A stretch of 64,000 nucleotides of DNA from Roseateles puraquae (GTDB lineage Bacteria > Pseudomonadota > Gammaproteobacteria > Burkholderiales > Burkholderiaceae_C), in assembly GCF_002205845.1 (NCBI RefSeq), contig NZ_NISI01000001.1, positions 1,178,001 to 1,242,000 of the forward strand, in the 5' to 3' direction. The notes under the pieces were generated by a model. That model saw nothing but the letters and a program-made list of their open reading frames with translations. It did no database searches and was not told the origin of the DNA. How positions within the stretch are numbered: the stretch's first letter is position 1; each line of letters begins with the position of its first letter. The position numbers and the translations under genes were made by a program. Shown here piece by piece: positions 17,894 to 26,517 of the stretch.

Positions 17894-18970
17894 TCATCTC
17901 AGGCGCGCAAGCAAGGTGGTGAGCAGGCCCAGCAGCACGGCGGCGCCGGCGGTGTGGGCCAGGGCGGCGACGATGGGCCAATCGAGCACGACGTTGGACA
18001 GGCCCGAGGCGAACTGCCAGCCGGCGACCGCCAAGAGGCCGCGCGAGGCCCAGCGCGCGGGCTGGCGCAGGCGCCAGGCCAGGGCCAGCAGCGCGATGAA
18101 GACGACTGCCGCACCGATCCGGTGAGCCATGTGGATGGCGGCCAGCGCTTCGAAACCCAGGTAGCCACCGCCCGCGCGCTGGCCGAGTTCACGCCAGAGC
18201 TGGAAGCCCTGCGCGAAATCCAGGTGCGGCCACCACTGGCCGCCATGGCAGGTGGGGAACTCGTCGCAGGCCAGCACCGCGTAGTTCGTGCTCACCCAGC
18301 CTCCGAGCGCCACCTGCATCAGTGCGAGCACCAGCACCACGGTCGTGGCCCGACGCAACCTGACCGACACGGCGATCGGTTGTGGGCGATAGGCCTCGTG
18401 CTGCCAGGCCAGCAGCATCAGCAGGCCCATGCCGAACAGAAGGTGCAGCGTGACGATGGCCGGGAACAGCTTCATCGTGACCGTGAGCGCGCCGAACGCC
18501 CCCTGTACGCAGACCCAGACCAGCGTGAGCGTCGGCAGCCAGGGTGAAGGCGCAGCCTCCCCGGCCTGGCGGCGCAGCCGCCAGCTCAAGGCGGCCATCA
18601 CCAGGATCAGCAGGCCCACGCCGCTGGCAAGGTAGCGGTGGATCATCTCGATCCAAGCCTTGCCGTGGGTCACCGGCCCGGTCGGCATGGCTGCCTGGGC
18701 CGCGTCGATGTGCTCCCGCGCGCCGAACGGGCTGGCCGACGCGTAGCAACCCGGCCAGTCGGGGCAGCCCAGGCCCGAATCGGTCAGCCGGGTGAAGGCG
18801 CCGAAAACGATGAGGTCGAAGGTCAGGAAAAGCGTGAGCAGGGTCAGCGCACGCAGCCGCCCCGCCGGCGTGCTGCTGCGCGAGCGCTGCCGCCACCACA
18901 GGAGCGGGCCGATGGCCACCGCGCCGCCGATGGCAGCGACCTGGCCGAGAGGGAGAAGGACGTCTTCCAT
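17894..18970 (-). CDS. ctaA: Heme A synthase (COX15/CtaA)
   Basis: 358 residues with about eight membrane helices. Conserved features: FGAFTRLTDSGLGCPDWPGCY in the first half, HGKAWIEMIHRYLASGVGL with a heme-ligand His, HLLFGMGLLMLL, and IHMAHRIGAAVVF in the second half. It oxidises the methyl group of heme O to give heme A for the aa3-type oxidase. The upstream gene ends only 6 bp before its start, so it is co-transcribed with the SCO-like and SURF1 genes. Confidence 0.95.
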   Translation of the reverse strand: MEDVLLPLGQVAAIGGAVAIGPLLWWRQRSRSSTPAGRLRALTLLTLFLTFDLIVFGAFTRLTDSGLGCPDWPGCYASASPFGAREHIDAAQAAMPTGPVTHGKAWIEMIHRYLASGVGLLILVMAALSWRLRRQAGEAAPSPWLPTLTLVWVCVQGAFGALTVTMKLFPAIVTLHLLFGMGLLMLLAWQHEAYRPQPIAVSVRLRRATTVVLVLALMQVALGGWVSTNYAVLACDEFPTCHGGQWWPHLDFAQGFQLWRELGQRAGGGYLGFEALAAIHMAHRIGAAVVFIALLALAWRLRQPARWASRGLLAVAGWQFASGLSNVVLDWPIVAALAHTAGAAVLLGLLTTLLARLR

Positions 18971-18976
18971 CGCAGA

Positions 18977-19681
18977 TCAACGGCCGGGGCTGTCCCAGCC
19001 GGCACTCGCCTTGAGCAGCTTGCTGAGGTCGCCCTGGAACTTCTTCGGGTCAGGATCGGCTGGGGCGCGCAGCATCCAGCGTCCCAGGGGGTCGACCACA
19101 TAGAAGTGGTCGCGCAGCGTCTTGCCCTCGGCCGGCTTCAGCCAGCCGGCCAGCGCCTCCTGAGGTACCCGCAGGACGGTGGCCTCGACGCCCTTCTGTT
19201 GCACGGCTGCCAGCACTTCCGGCCGCGGTGTGCCGTCGTCGGGGATGAGCCAGATCTTGTCGACCCGGGCGCGCTCCTTGCCCAGCATTTCGCGCAGTTG
19301 CCGCTGCACGAAGAGCTCGCGCTCACAGGCCGCATCGCATGCTGAAGGCTGCACCGCCACGAGCAGCCACTGGCCGTGCAGCGACTCCGCCGCCACGCGC
19401 TGCCCCTGCAGGTCGGTCAGCGGCAGGTTGGCCGGCAGTTGGACGGTGGGCGTGATCAGCTCGCCGTAGGCCGAGCCTTTGGGCTTGATCACATAGAACG
19501 TGAAGTACGACGCAATGACCGGCGCGGCACAGACGGCCAGCACCAGCAGCATGCGCAGCCTCCCGGCCCGCTGCTGTGGCTCCCCCAGCGCGCGTGGGTC
19601 GGGCTGGCTGTGCACCGTGAAGCTCAACGGCTCAGGGCTGCTGGCGGTGGAGCCGGGGGCGGACGTGTTGGAACCAGACAT
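18977..19681 (-). CDS. SCO-like thioredoxin-fold membrane protein of the oxidase cluster
   Basis: 234 residues as drawn. One membrane helix (about 44-65, LLVLAVCAAPVIASYFTFYVI) is followed by a periplasmic domain with SCO/thioredoxin-like pattern: WLLVAVQPSACDAACERELF places a CDAAC (CxxxC) where SCO has CPDVC, and DHFYVVDPLGRWML resembles the SCO C-terminal block. No other assigned function; the location between SURF1 and ctaA points to oxidase assembly, possibly as a copper-site thiol reductase. The ATG at 19681 gives a 50-nt overlap with SURF1; a GTG at residue 23 would reduce it, and I cannot decide between them. Confidence 0.75.
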   Translation of the reverse strand: MSGSNTSAPGSTASSPEPLSFTVHSQPDPRALGEPQQRAGRLRMLLVLAVCAAPVIASYFTFYVIKPKGSAYGELITPTVQLPANLPLTDLQGQRVAAESLHGQWLLVAVQPSACDAACERELFVQRQLREMLGKERARVDKIWLIPDDGTPRPEVLAAVQQKGVEATVLRVPQEALAGWLKPAEGKTLRDHFYVVDPLGRWMLRAPADPDPKKFQGDLSKLLKASAGWDSPGR

Positions 19682-20339
19682 AGAGGGCGAGGATCAGCGC
19701 GCAGAGCGCGAACCATTGAAAGGCGTAGCCGTAGTGTTTCTGCAGACCCAGATCCGGCGCCGGCCAATGGCGCAGCAGGCCACCGTCGTCGGTGCCATCG
19801 GTCTGGATGACCGTCAGGGGCAGCAGCGCCAGGCCGGTTTCGAGGGCGAAGGTCGCCGGGTCGAGATTCTGCCGGATCAACCCCGCCTCTCCAGCGCCGA
19901 GCTCATAAAGCCGCGATGGCGAAGCGGCCAGCCGGCCCGTGATCTCGACCTCGCCGGGCGGCGTCACCAGGGGCGGCAGATGCGTTCGGTTGGCCGGGTC
20001 GCGGGGCGCCCAGCCGCGCTGCACCAGCACGCTGTCGCCCCGGCCAGCCAGCCGCAGCGGTGTGACGACATAAAAGCCCGCCCGGCCATCCATGGGTCGG
20101 TTGTCGAGCCAGACCGTGCGCTCCGGCAGCCATTGGCCGCGCAGCACCACACGGCGGTGCAGTGGCGTGGCCGCGCCCACGTCCGCGGCCGACAAGGGCG
20201 GGCGGACGGCTTCGGCCTCCATCGCCGCCTGCAGCGCAAGCTTTTGCTGAGCCCGATCCAGCTGCCACACGCCCAGGCGAGCCGTGAGCGCAACGCCCAG
20301 CAACGCGGCCACCAGGGCAAGCCAGCGCCGCAGCGTCAT
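19632..20339 (-). CDS. SURF1 family cytochrome oxidase assembly protein
   Basis: 235 residues with the SURF1 topology: an N-terminal helix (WLALVAALLGVALTARLGVWQLDRA, conserved GxWQLxR) and a C-terminal helix (YAFQWFALCALILALYVWF). Between them is the periplasmic domain with YVVTPLRLAGRGDSVLVQRGW. SURF1 assists insertion of heme A into subunit I. Its 3' end overlaps the next gene by 50 nt if that gene starts at its first ATG. Divergent from the small DUF2909 gene, 30 bp away. Confidence 0.93.
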   Translation of the reverse strand: MTLRRWLALVAALLGVALTARLGVWQLDRAQQKLALQAAMEAEAVRPPLSAADVGAATPLHRRVVLRGQWLPERTVWLDNRPMDGRAGFYVVTPLRLAGRGDSVLVQRGWAPRDPANRTHLPPLVTPPGEVEITGRLAASPSRLYELGAGEAGLIRQNLDPATFALETGLALLPLTVIQTDGTDDGGLLRHWPAPDLGLQKHYGYAFQWFALCALILALYVWFQHVRPRLHRQQP

Positions 20340-20369
20340 GCACCGCCCCCAAGAAGATAATCGGTCCCC

Positions 20370-20594
20370 ATGAAATTCGTCTTCCTGATCGCCTTCATCG
20401 GCATCCTCGGCGCCCTCGGGGCCGCGGGCGTGTTCATGCTGCGCAAGGGCCGCGGCGACGCACGGCGCAGCCCCAACATGGCCCGCGCGCTGGCGCTGCG
20501 GGTGGCGTTGTCGGTGGCGCTGTTCCTGATCATCCTGCTGAGCTGGAAGTTGGGCTGGATCCAGCCGACCGGGCTGCCCGTTCGCCCAGCCTGA
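20370..20594 (+). CDS. DUF2909 family twin transmembrane protein
   Basis: 74 residues, almost entirely two membrane helices (FVFLIAFIGILGALGAAGVFML and ALRVALSVALFLIILLSWKLG) joined by a basic cytoplasmic loop (RKGRGDARRSPNMAR). The family sits beside cytochrome oxidase genes in many beta- and gammaproteobacteria; a role in oxidase assembly is presumed from location only. It is the sole plus-strand gene inside the oxidase block. Confidence 0.85.
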   Translation: MKFVFLIAFIGILGALGAAGVFMLRKGRGDARRSPNMARALALRVALSVALFLIILLSWKLGWIQPTGLPVRPA

Positions 20595-20597
20595 CCC

Positions 20598-20625
20598 AAA
20601 AAAAAGCGCCGCGTCGGCGGCGCTT
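20598..20625 (-). terminator. Rho-independent terminator of the ctaC-ctaE operon
   Basis: On the minus strand a 9-bp stem (AAGCGCCGC/GCGGCGCTT) with a 4-nt loop is followed by a run of eight Ts, 22 nt after the ctaE stop. It is a textbook terminator and also lies just past the end of the plus-strand DUF2909 gene. Confidence 0.93.
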
Positions 20626-20646
20626 GTTCCAGGCGAGGTCGCCTCG

Positions 20647-21531
20647 TCACATCCAGTAGACGACGACGTACAGGCCGAGCCACACCACGTCAACGAAGTG
20701 CCAGTACCAGGCCGCACCTTCGAAGCCGAAGTGACGGTCGGCCGTGAAGTGGCCCTTCATCAGGCGGATGGTGATGAACAGCAGCATCAGCGCGCCCACG
20801 CACACATGGAAGCCGTGGAAACCGGTCAGCATGTAGAAGGTGGAGCCGAAGATGCCGGAGCTGAGCTTGAGGTTCAGCTCGGAGTAGGCGTGGTGGTACT
20901 CGTAGGCCTGGAAGCCCAGGAAGGTTGCACCCAGCAGCACCGTGATCCACATCCAGGCGATGGTCTTGCCGCGGTTGCCGGCGATCAGCGCATGGTGGGC
21001 GATGGTGAGCGTGATGCCCGAGGTCAGCAGCAGCGCGGTGTTGATCGTCGGGATGGGCCAGGGGCCCATGGTGCTGAAGGCCTCGACCGTGCCACCAGGC
21101 GCGGCGGTGAAGCCGGCGGCCGTGCTCGGCCAGATGGCCTTGAAGTCAGGCCACAGCAGCGAGTTCTCGAGGCTGCCCAGCGACGGCACCGAGAACACGC
21201 GGGCCCAGTACAGCGCGCCGAAGAAGGCCGCGAAGAACATCACCTCCGAGAAGATGAACCAGCCCATGCTCCAGCGGAAGGAGACGTCGATGCGGTCGCT
21301 GTAGAGGCCGCCCTCACTCTCGCCGATCGCGTCGCGGAACCAGGCCTGCAGCACAAAGGCCCAGAAGGCCAGGCCACCCAGCAGGGAGTACATGCCCCAG
21401 CCGTGGCCGTTGATCCACTGCCCGGCGCCGAGGATGACGAAGAACAGACCGATGGCGGCCATCACCGGATGGCGTGAAGGTCCTGGGACGAAGTAGTACG
21501 GGGCTTTGCCCGGGGTTGCCGCTGCCGACAT
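20647..21531 (-). CDS. ctaE: Cytochrome c oxidase subunit III
   Basis: 294 residues, seven membrane helices expected; ATG preceded by AGGAG at 6 nt. Conserved blocks are YFVPGPSRHPVMAAIGLF at the N terminus, SEVMFFAAFFGALYWAR with the invariant Glu, TNINTALLLTSG-type helix (INTALLLTSGITLTIAHHAL), YEYHHAYSEL, GSTFYMLTGFHGFHVCVGA, and WYWHFVDVVWLGLYVVVYW at the C terminus. Last gene before the terminator at 20598. Confidence 0.97.
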   Translation of the reverse strand: MSAAATPGKAPYYFVPGPSRHPVMAAIGLFFVILGAGQWINGHGWGMYSLLGGLAFWAFVLQAWFRDAIGESEGGLYSDRIDVSFRWSMGWFIFSEVMFFAAFFGALYWARVFSVPSLGSLENSLLWPDFKAIWPSTAAGFTAAPGGTVEAFSTMGPWPIPTINTALLLTSGITLTIAHHALIAGNRGKTIAWMWITVLLGATFLGFQAYEYHHAYSELNLKLSSGIFGSTFYMLTGFHGFHVCVGALMLLFITIRLMKGHFTADRHFGFEGAAWYWHFVDVVWLGLYVVVYWM

Positions 21532-21578
21532 GTCGTTCTCCTAGTTCTCGCTCGTTCTGAACTCTGTTGCGGCCGCCG

Positions 21579-21821
21579 TCAGGCCGCCGCCACGCCGCTG
21601 CTGATGACCCAACGGACCAACAACACCAGCATCAATACAAACAGGGCTGCGCCAAGCACGCCCGCAATCACCACATGCACCGGGTTGAGCTTGGCCATGT
21701 CGTTCTCATGGTCCCGCCCCCGGCGCACGCCGAAAAAACTCCAGGCCACGGCCGAGATCGTCTGGCCGATGGACGCCTTGCGGCCCACCGCTTCCTTCAG
21801 ATCCTCGCCGGGCTTGCTCAC
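21579..21821 (-). CDS. DUF2970 family protein
   Basis: 80 residues from GTG 21821, which overlaps the ctaG stop (GTGA). The N-terminal half is RKASIGQTISAVAWSFFGVRRG, the DUF2970 signature. A membrane helix follows (HVVIAGVLGAALFVLMLVLLVRWV). Choosing the internal ATG at 21698 would leave only 39 residues and lose the signature, so the GTG start is preferred. The family is found between ctaG and ctaE in betaproteobacteria; its role in the oxidase is unknown. Confidence 0.88.
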   Translation of the reverse strand: MSKPGEDLKEAVGRKASIGQTISAVAWSFFGVRRGRDHENDMAKLNPVHVVIAGVLGAALFVLMLVLLVRWVISSGVAAA

Positions 21822-22420
21822 AGCGCCCCCGCCTTCTGGGGCGCCTGCCCGACCTTGAATCCGCCCTTGCCCGCGACCTCGAAGAAGGTGTAGGACAGGG
21901 TGATGGTCTTCACATCCTTGGGCAGCTTGGGGTCGATGACGAACACGACCGGCCACTGCTTGCTCTCGCCCGGCGCCAAGGTGTATTCGTTGAAGCAGAA
22001 GCACTCCAGCTTGTTGAAGTGCGCACTGGCCTGCATGGGCGCGTAGCTGGGAATGGCCTGCGCGGCCATCGTGCGGTCCTGCTTGTTGCGGAACTCGTAC
22101 ATCACCTGGCTCAACTCGCCGGGGTGCACCGTCATGTGGCGCACCGCAGGCTTGAAGTCCCAGGGGCCGCGGGCGTTGGTATCGAACTCCACCGTGATGC
22201 TGCGGCTGTAGTCGATTTGCCCGTTGCCGTTGGCCACGCCCTTGTCGGCCAGGATGGTCTGCCGCTCGGACAGCGACAGCACGTTGATGCCCAGCGCCTC
22301 GCAGATCGCCTTGTACAGCGGCACGAGGGCGTAGCCGAAACCGAACATCAGCGCCACGATGACGGCCAGCTTCACCAGGAGTTGGCGGTTGTCGCGGCGC
22401 AAGGCGGCGAGGAACTGCAT
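21818..22420 (-). CDS. ctaG: Cytochrome c oxidase assembly protein CtaG (Cox11)
   Basis: 200 residues. An N-terminal anchor helix (LLVKLAVIVALMFGFGYALVPLY) is followed by a periplasmic Ig-like domain carrying the copper motif CFCF in LECFCFNEYTLAPGE. Cox11 inserts copper into the CuB site of subunit I, encoded just upstream. GTGA overlap with the DUF2970 gene; 1 bp separates its start from the stop of the 37-residue assembly protein. Confidence 0.96.
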   Translation of the reverse strand: MQFLAALRRDNRQLLVKLAVIVALMFGFGYALVPLYKAICEALGINVLSLSERQTILADKGVANGNGQIDYSRSITVEFDTNARGPWDFKPAVRHMTVHPGELSQVMYEFRNKQDRTMAAQAIPSYAPMQASAHFNKLECFCFNEYTLAPGESKQWPVVFVIDPKLPKDVKTITLSYTFFEVAGKGGFKVGQAPQKAGAL

Positions 22421-22421
22421 C

Positions 22422-22535
22422 TCAGTGGCTGCCGAACATCGCCATCTTGACCATGAAGCCCACGCCGAAGGCGAGGGCCACCGTCAGCAGGATCAGGCCC
22501 AGCCGACGGTTTGCCTTGCGCTGCTCAGGCGTCAT
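22422..22535 (-). CDS. Cytochrome oxidase small assembly protein
   Basis: 37 residues: MTPEQRKANRRLGLILLTVA followed by LAFGVGFMVKMAMFGSH. A basic N terminus is followed by a single membrane helix. It fits exactly between ctaD (10 bp upstream) and ctaG (1 bp downstream) and matches the small membrane protein known at this position in Burkholderiales oxidase operons. Short length makes it easy to miss. Upstream GGAGCAGGGC offers a weak ribosome site. Confidence 0.85.
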   Translation of the reverse strand: MTPEQRKANRRLGLILLTVALAFGVGFMVKMAMFGSH

Positions 22536-22545
22536 GCCCTGCTCC

Positions 22546-24192
22546 TCAGGCGACGATGCGGGTCGCCGAGGCGTCCAGCTTGGGCGGCTCTTCGAAGGTG
22601 TGGAAGGGAGCCGGCGACGGCACTTCCCACTCCAGGCCTTCAGCGGCTTCCCAGGGCTTCTGCGGGGCCGGCTGGCCCTTGCCGCGCATCATCGGGACGA
22701 CGACGAACAGGAAGAAGTACACCTGCATGAAGCCGAAGCCGAAGGCGCCGATGGACGCGATCTGGTTGAAGTCGGTGAACTGCATCGGGTAGTCGGCGTA
22801 GCGACGCGGCATGCCGGCCAGACCCAGGAAGTGCATCGGGAAGAAGGTGATGTTGAAGAAGATCAGCGAGCCCCAGAAGTGGATCTTGCCGCGCAGCTCC
22901 GAATACATCACGCCCGTCCACTTCGGACCCCAGTAGTACACGCCGGCGAACAGCGCGTACAGCGAGCCGGCCACCAGCACGTAGTGGAAGTGGGCGACGA
23001 CGTAGTAGGTGTCCTGGATCTGGATGTCGATCGGCGCCATGGCGCAGATCAGGCCGGTGAAGCCGCCCATCGTGAACACGAAGATGAAGCCCACGGCCCA
23101 CAGCATCGGGACCTCGAAGGTCATCGAACCGCGCCACATCGTGGCCAGCCAGTTGAAGATCTTCACGCCCGTGGGCACCGCGATCAGCATGGTCGCGTAC
23201 ATGAAGAACAGCTGGCCCGTCACCGGCATGCCAGTGGCGAACATGTGGTGAGCCCACACGATGAAGGACAGGATGGCGATCGAGGCCGTGGCGTACACCA
23301 TGGAGGCGTAGCCGAACAGGCGCTTGCGGGCGAAGGCCGGCACGATCTGGCTGATGATGCCGAAGGCCGGCAAGATCATGATGTAGACCTCGGGGTGACC
23401 GAAGAACCAGAAGATGTGCTGGTACATGATCGGGTCACCACCGCCTGCCGGGTTGAAGAAGGCAGTGCCGAAGTGACGGTCGGTCAGGGTCATCGTGATG
23501 GCGCCGGCCAGCACGGGCATCACCGCGATCAGCAGGTAGGCCGTGATCAGCCAGGTCCAGCAGAACATCGGCATCTTCATCAGCGTCATGCCGGGGGCGC
23601 GCATGTTGAGGATGGTCACGATGATGTTGATCGAGCCCATGATGGAACTCGCGCCGAGGATGTGCATCGCGAAGATGCCGGCGTCCATCGACGGGCCCAT
23701 CTGCAGCGTCAGCGGCGCGTAGAGCGTCCAGCCGGCGGCAGGGGCGCCACCGGGCATGAAGAAGCTGCTGACCAGCATGATGGCCGCCGGGATCATCAGC
23801 CAGAAGCTGAAGTTGTTCATCCGCGCGAAGGCCATGTCGCTGGCGCCGATCTGCAGCGGAATCATCCAGTTCGCGAAGCCGACGAAGGCCGGCATGATGG
23901 CCCCGAACACCATGATCAGACCGTGCATGGTCGTGAACTGGTTGAACAGCTCGGGGTTGAAGAACTGCAGGCCCGGCTTGAACAGCTCGGCGCGGATGCA
24001 CAGCGCCAGGATGCCGCCGATCATCAGCATCGTGAAGCTGAACAGCAGGTACAGCGTGCCGATGTCCTTGTGGTTGGTCGCGAAGACCCAGCGGCGCCAG
24101 CCGGTGGGCGCGTGATGGTCGTGATGATCGTCGTGGGCGTGGTCACCAGCGTGGCCGCCGTGAACACCGTGGGGTGGGAGCACTGCACTCAT
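22546..24192 (-). CDS. ctaD: Cytochrome c oxidase subunit I
   Basis: 548 residues, twelve-helix heme-copper oxidase core. ATG is preceded by GAGG. The CuB His-Tyr motif is [13 protein letters not shown]; further ligands are in [11 protein letters not shown] and in [13 protein letters not shown] (heme a3 and heme a). K-channel residues are visible in the helix around [15 protein letters not shown]. The cytoplasmic N terminus is unusually His/Asp-rich ([20 protein letters not shown]) before [19 protein letters not shown]. Catalyses oxygen reduction and proton pumping. Confidence 0.98.
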   Translation of the reverse strand: MSAVLPPHGVHGGHAGDHAHDDHHDHHAPTGWRRWVFATNHKDIGTLYLLFSFTMLMIGGILALCIRAELFKPGLQFFNPELFNQFTTMHGLIMVFGAIMPAFVGFANWMIPLQIGASDMAFARMNNFSFWLMIPAAIMLVSSFFMPGGAPAAGWTLYAPLTLQMGPSMDAGIFAMHILGASSIMGSINIIVTILNMRAPGMTLMKMPMFCWTWLITAYLLIAVMPVLAGAITMTLTDRHFGTAFFNPAGGGDPIMYQHIFWFFGHPEVYIMILPAFGIISQIVPAFARKRLFGYASMVYATASIAILSFIVWAHHMFATGMPVTGQLFFMYATMLIAVPTGVKIFNWLATMWRGSMTFEVPMLWAVGFIFVFTMGGFTGLICAMAPIDIQIQDTYYVVAHFHYVLVAGSLYALFAGVYYWGPKWTGVMYSELRGKIHFWGSLIFFNITFFPMHFLGLAGMPRRYADYPMQFTDFNQIASIGAFGFGFMQVYFFLFVVVPMMRGKGQPAPQKPWEAAEGLEWEVPSPAPFHTFEEPPKLDASATRIVA

Positions 24193-24220
24193 GGGATTAC
24201 CTCTAGTTCGGCGTTCGCGA

Positions 24221-25405
24221 TTACTTGCGGGCGGCGACGATCTCGGCCGGCTGCACGGTCTGGCCGGTCTTGTTGGACCAGCTGTTCTTCGTGTAGGTGA
24301 TCACGGCGGCGATGTCGGTGTCGCTCAGCTGTTTCCAGGCGGGCATGCCCTTGTCCATGCGGCCGTTGAGCAGCACCTGGATCTGCTCCAGATGGTTGTC
24401 CGAGAGCACCAGGGCCGATGCGTCCAGCGCCTTGATCGGGCCGGCGCCCTTGCCGTCGGGCTTGTGGCAGACGGCGCAGTTGGCGGCATAGACCTTCTCG
24501 CCACGGGCCACCAGCGCCGCCTGTTCCCAGACCTTGCTCGGATCATCTGCCTTGGCGGCCATTTCCTTCTTCTTGCCGTCGACCCACTTGGCGTAGTCCT
24601 CGGCGGACACCACCTTGACGTGGATGGGCATGTAGGCGTGTTCCTTGCCACAGAGCTCGGCGCACTGGCCGTAGTAGTCGCCGACCTTCTCGGCCTTGAA
24701 CCAGGTGTCGCGCACGAAGCCGGGGATGGCGTCCTGCTTGACGCCGAAGGCGGGCACCATCCAGGCGTGGATGACGTCGTTGGCGGTGGTGATGATGCGG
24801 ACCTTCTTGTCGACCGGCACCACCAGCGGGTTGTCGACCTTCAGCAGGTAGTTGTCGACCGGCTGCGGGTTGCCCGAGTTGGAGGCTTCGCGCTGCTCGG
24901 TGTCGAGGGTGGCCAGGAAGCCGATGCCCTCGCCTTCGCCCTTGATGTAGTCGTAGCCCCACTTCCACTGGTAGCCAGTGGCCTTGATGGTGAGGTCGGC
25001 ATTGGTCGTGTCCTTCATCGCGACCACCACCTTGGTGGCCGGCAGGGCCATGCCGATGACGATCAGGAAGGGGACCACGGTCCAGGCGATTTCGACGGCC
25101 ACGCTTTCGTGGAAGTTGGCCGACACCGCGCCCTTGGATTTGCGGTGCTTGAAGATGGAATAGAACATCACGCCGAACACCGCCACGAAGATGACGAGGC
25201 AGACGATCAGCATGAAGTTGTGCAACCACATCTGGTCGCGCGCGATGGTGGTCACCGGCTCGGGCAGATTGATCTGATTGACGCCAGGGCCGCCTTTGAG
25301 GTCATTCACCGCCAGGGCCGGACCCGCTGCCAGGGCCGCCGCCGCTGCGGCCCATCGGCCCCAAGCGCGTGAGGCGCTCTGCACTCGTGCGTTCATCATC
25401 GTCAT
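24221..25405 (-). CDS. ctaC: Cytochrome c oxidase subunit II with fused cytochrome c domain
   Basis: About 394 residues from ATG 25405 (an in-frame GTG at 25414 and an ATG at 25399 are alternatives; no strong ribosome site). A signal peptide ([14 protein letters not shown]) is followed by two membrane helices (about 65-85 and 105-125), then the cupredoxin domain with the CuA site ([23 protein letters not shown]). A C-terminal class I cytochrome c domain has CAVCHK and a distal Met (MDKGMPAW). This fused form defines a caa3-type enzyme. First gene of the operon ctaC-ctaD-small protein-ctaG-DUF2970-ctaE. Confidence 0.95.
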   Translation of the reverse strand: MTMMNARVQSASRAWGRWAAAAAALAAGPALAVNDLKGGPGVNQINLPEPVTTIARDQMWLHNFMLIVCLVIFVAVFGVMFYSIFKHRKSKGAVSANFHESVAVEIAWTVVPFLIVIGMALPATKVVVAMKDTTNADLTIKATGYQWKWGYDYIKGEGEGIGFLATLDTEQREASNSGNPQPVDNYLLKVDNPLVVPVDKKVRIITTANDVIHAWMVPAFGVKQDAIPGFVRDTWFKAEKVGDYYGQCAELCGKEHAYMPIHVKVVSAEDYAKWVDGKKKEMAAKADDPSKVWEQAALVARGEKVYAANCAVCHKPDGKGAGPIKALDASALVLSDNHLEQIQVLLNGRMDKGMPAWKQLSDTDIAAVITYTKNSWSNKTGQTVQPAEIVAARK

Positions 25406-25486
25406 GGTTGTCACTTGGTTCTTAGTGGTGCGGGGCTTGCAACCAGGCCGGCAAGCCCGATCTGCTGCGCAAGGTCCGTGAGGAGA

Positions 25487-25505
25487 ACAGACCGATTCGA
25501 TCTGT
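25487..25505. promoter_or_regulatory. Palindrome upstream of ctaC
   Basis: 19-nt dyad ACAGACCGATTCGATCTGT: 8 of 9 position pairs are complementary around a central T. It lies about 80 bp upstream of the ctaC start in a 165-bp gap with no other structure, so it is a candidate operator. No regulator can be named. Confidence 0.4.
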
Positions 25506-25570
25506 CCTTGATGCGGCGCAAGAGTTTAGCCCACGAGGGTCCTTGCTCTCCCTGGGGTCACCCCGGGAAA

Positions 25571-26494
25571 TCACCCACCTGACCGCCCCTCGCGCAGCTT
25601 GGCGCGCATCGCATCGACGCTGACCACTGTCTCGGCCGCGACAGCCAGCCGGGGCGCGGCCTTGAACGCATGGCCGAAGACCACCTCGACGGTCATCGCC
25701 AGCCGCCCCTGCGCATCGCGCAGCGATTCGAGTTCGGACAGCAGCCGAGCCCGCCACTGCCGCCCACGCAGACCCGCAAACCGCAGCGGTGACAGGTTGC
25801 CACCCAGCGCCCGCAGGTCCGACAGCAGGCGCTCGGGGCCCGGCCAGGTCAGACGCAGGCGCTGCTGGTCCATCACCGGGTCGGCCAGCCCCGCCTTCAA
25901 CACCAGGTCGCCGATGTCGTGCATGTCCCACCAGTCAGGCGCTGGGCGGCCCCAGCCGTTGCGGGCAAAGAGAGGGCGAAGTTCCACGAAGCTGTCGGGC
26001 CCCAGGCAGGAGAACATCACGAAGCCGCCCACCGCGAGGCTCCCCTGCCACTGCCCGAGCAGTCCCGGCAGGTCGGCACAGGCATGCAGGGCCATGTTGG
26101 ACCACACCAGGTCGACCTCAGGCCGTGCCGGCAGCGCCTCGATGCGGCCTGATCCGCCGCCACGCAGCCTGCGCCACCAACCCGGCACCCGCTCGGCCTC
26201 GGCGCGAGCGGCCAGGTCGACGTCGGATTCGTGCCAGAGCATGTCGGCCTCGGGGTAGGCCTGGCGCAGCAGTGCGGCACTGTCACCCAGCGCCGCGGAC
26301 ACGTCCAACACCCGGGCCGGCTTGAGCTTGATGTAGCCAAGCCGCTCGGCCATGCGGGTGGCGACTTCGGCATGCAGCCAGGGCGCCGAGTCGGCCCGCG
26401 CCAACCGGCGAGCCTGGTGACGCAGGGCCGCCACATCCAGATCCTGAGGCCGCGGCCCCTGCTTCAAGTTAGGGGTCGGGTGCAGCTCATTCAT
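25571..26494 (-). CDS. SAM-dependent methyltransferase (BioC-like)
   Basis: 307 residues. The class I methyltransferase motif is degenerate but recognisable: ARVLDVSAALGDSAALLRQAYPEADMLWHESD (motif I and the acidic end of beta 2), then VDLVWSNMALHACADLPGLLGQWQGSLAVGGFVMFSCLGPDS. The second-half layout, with LVLKAGLADPVMDQQRLRLTW, is that of proteins annotated as malonyl-ACP methyltransferase BioC in Burkholderiales. No biotin genes are next to it, so a BioC role is tentative. Divergent from comF, with only 23 bp between starts. Confidence 0.7.
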   Translation of the reverse strand: MNELHPTPNLKQGPRPQDLDVAALRHQARRLARADSAPWLHAEVATRMAERLGYIKLKPARVLDVSAALGDSAALLRQAYPEADMLWHESDVDLAARAEAERVPGWWRRLRGGGSGRIEALPARPEVDLVWSNMALHACADLPGLLGQWQGSLAVGGFVMFSCLGPDSFVELRPLFARNGWGRPAPDWWDMHDIGDLVLKAGLADPVMDQQRLRLTWPGPERLLSDLRALGGNLSPLRFAGLRGRQWRARLLSELESLRDAQGRLAMTVEVVFGHAFKAAPRLAVAAETVVSVDAMRAKLREGRSGG

Positions 26495-26517
26495 GAGCCG
26501 GTCAGTATATTGAGACC

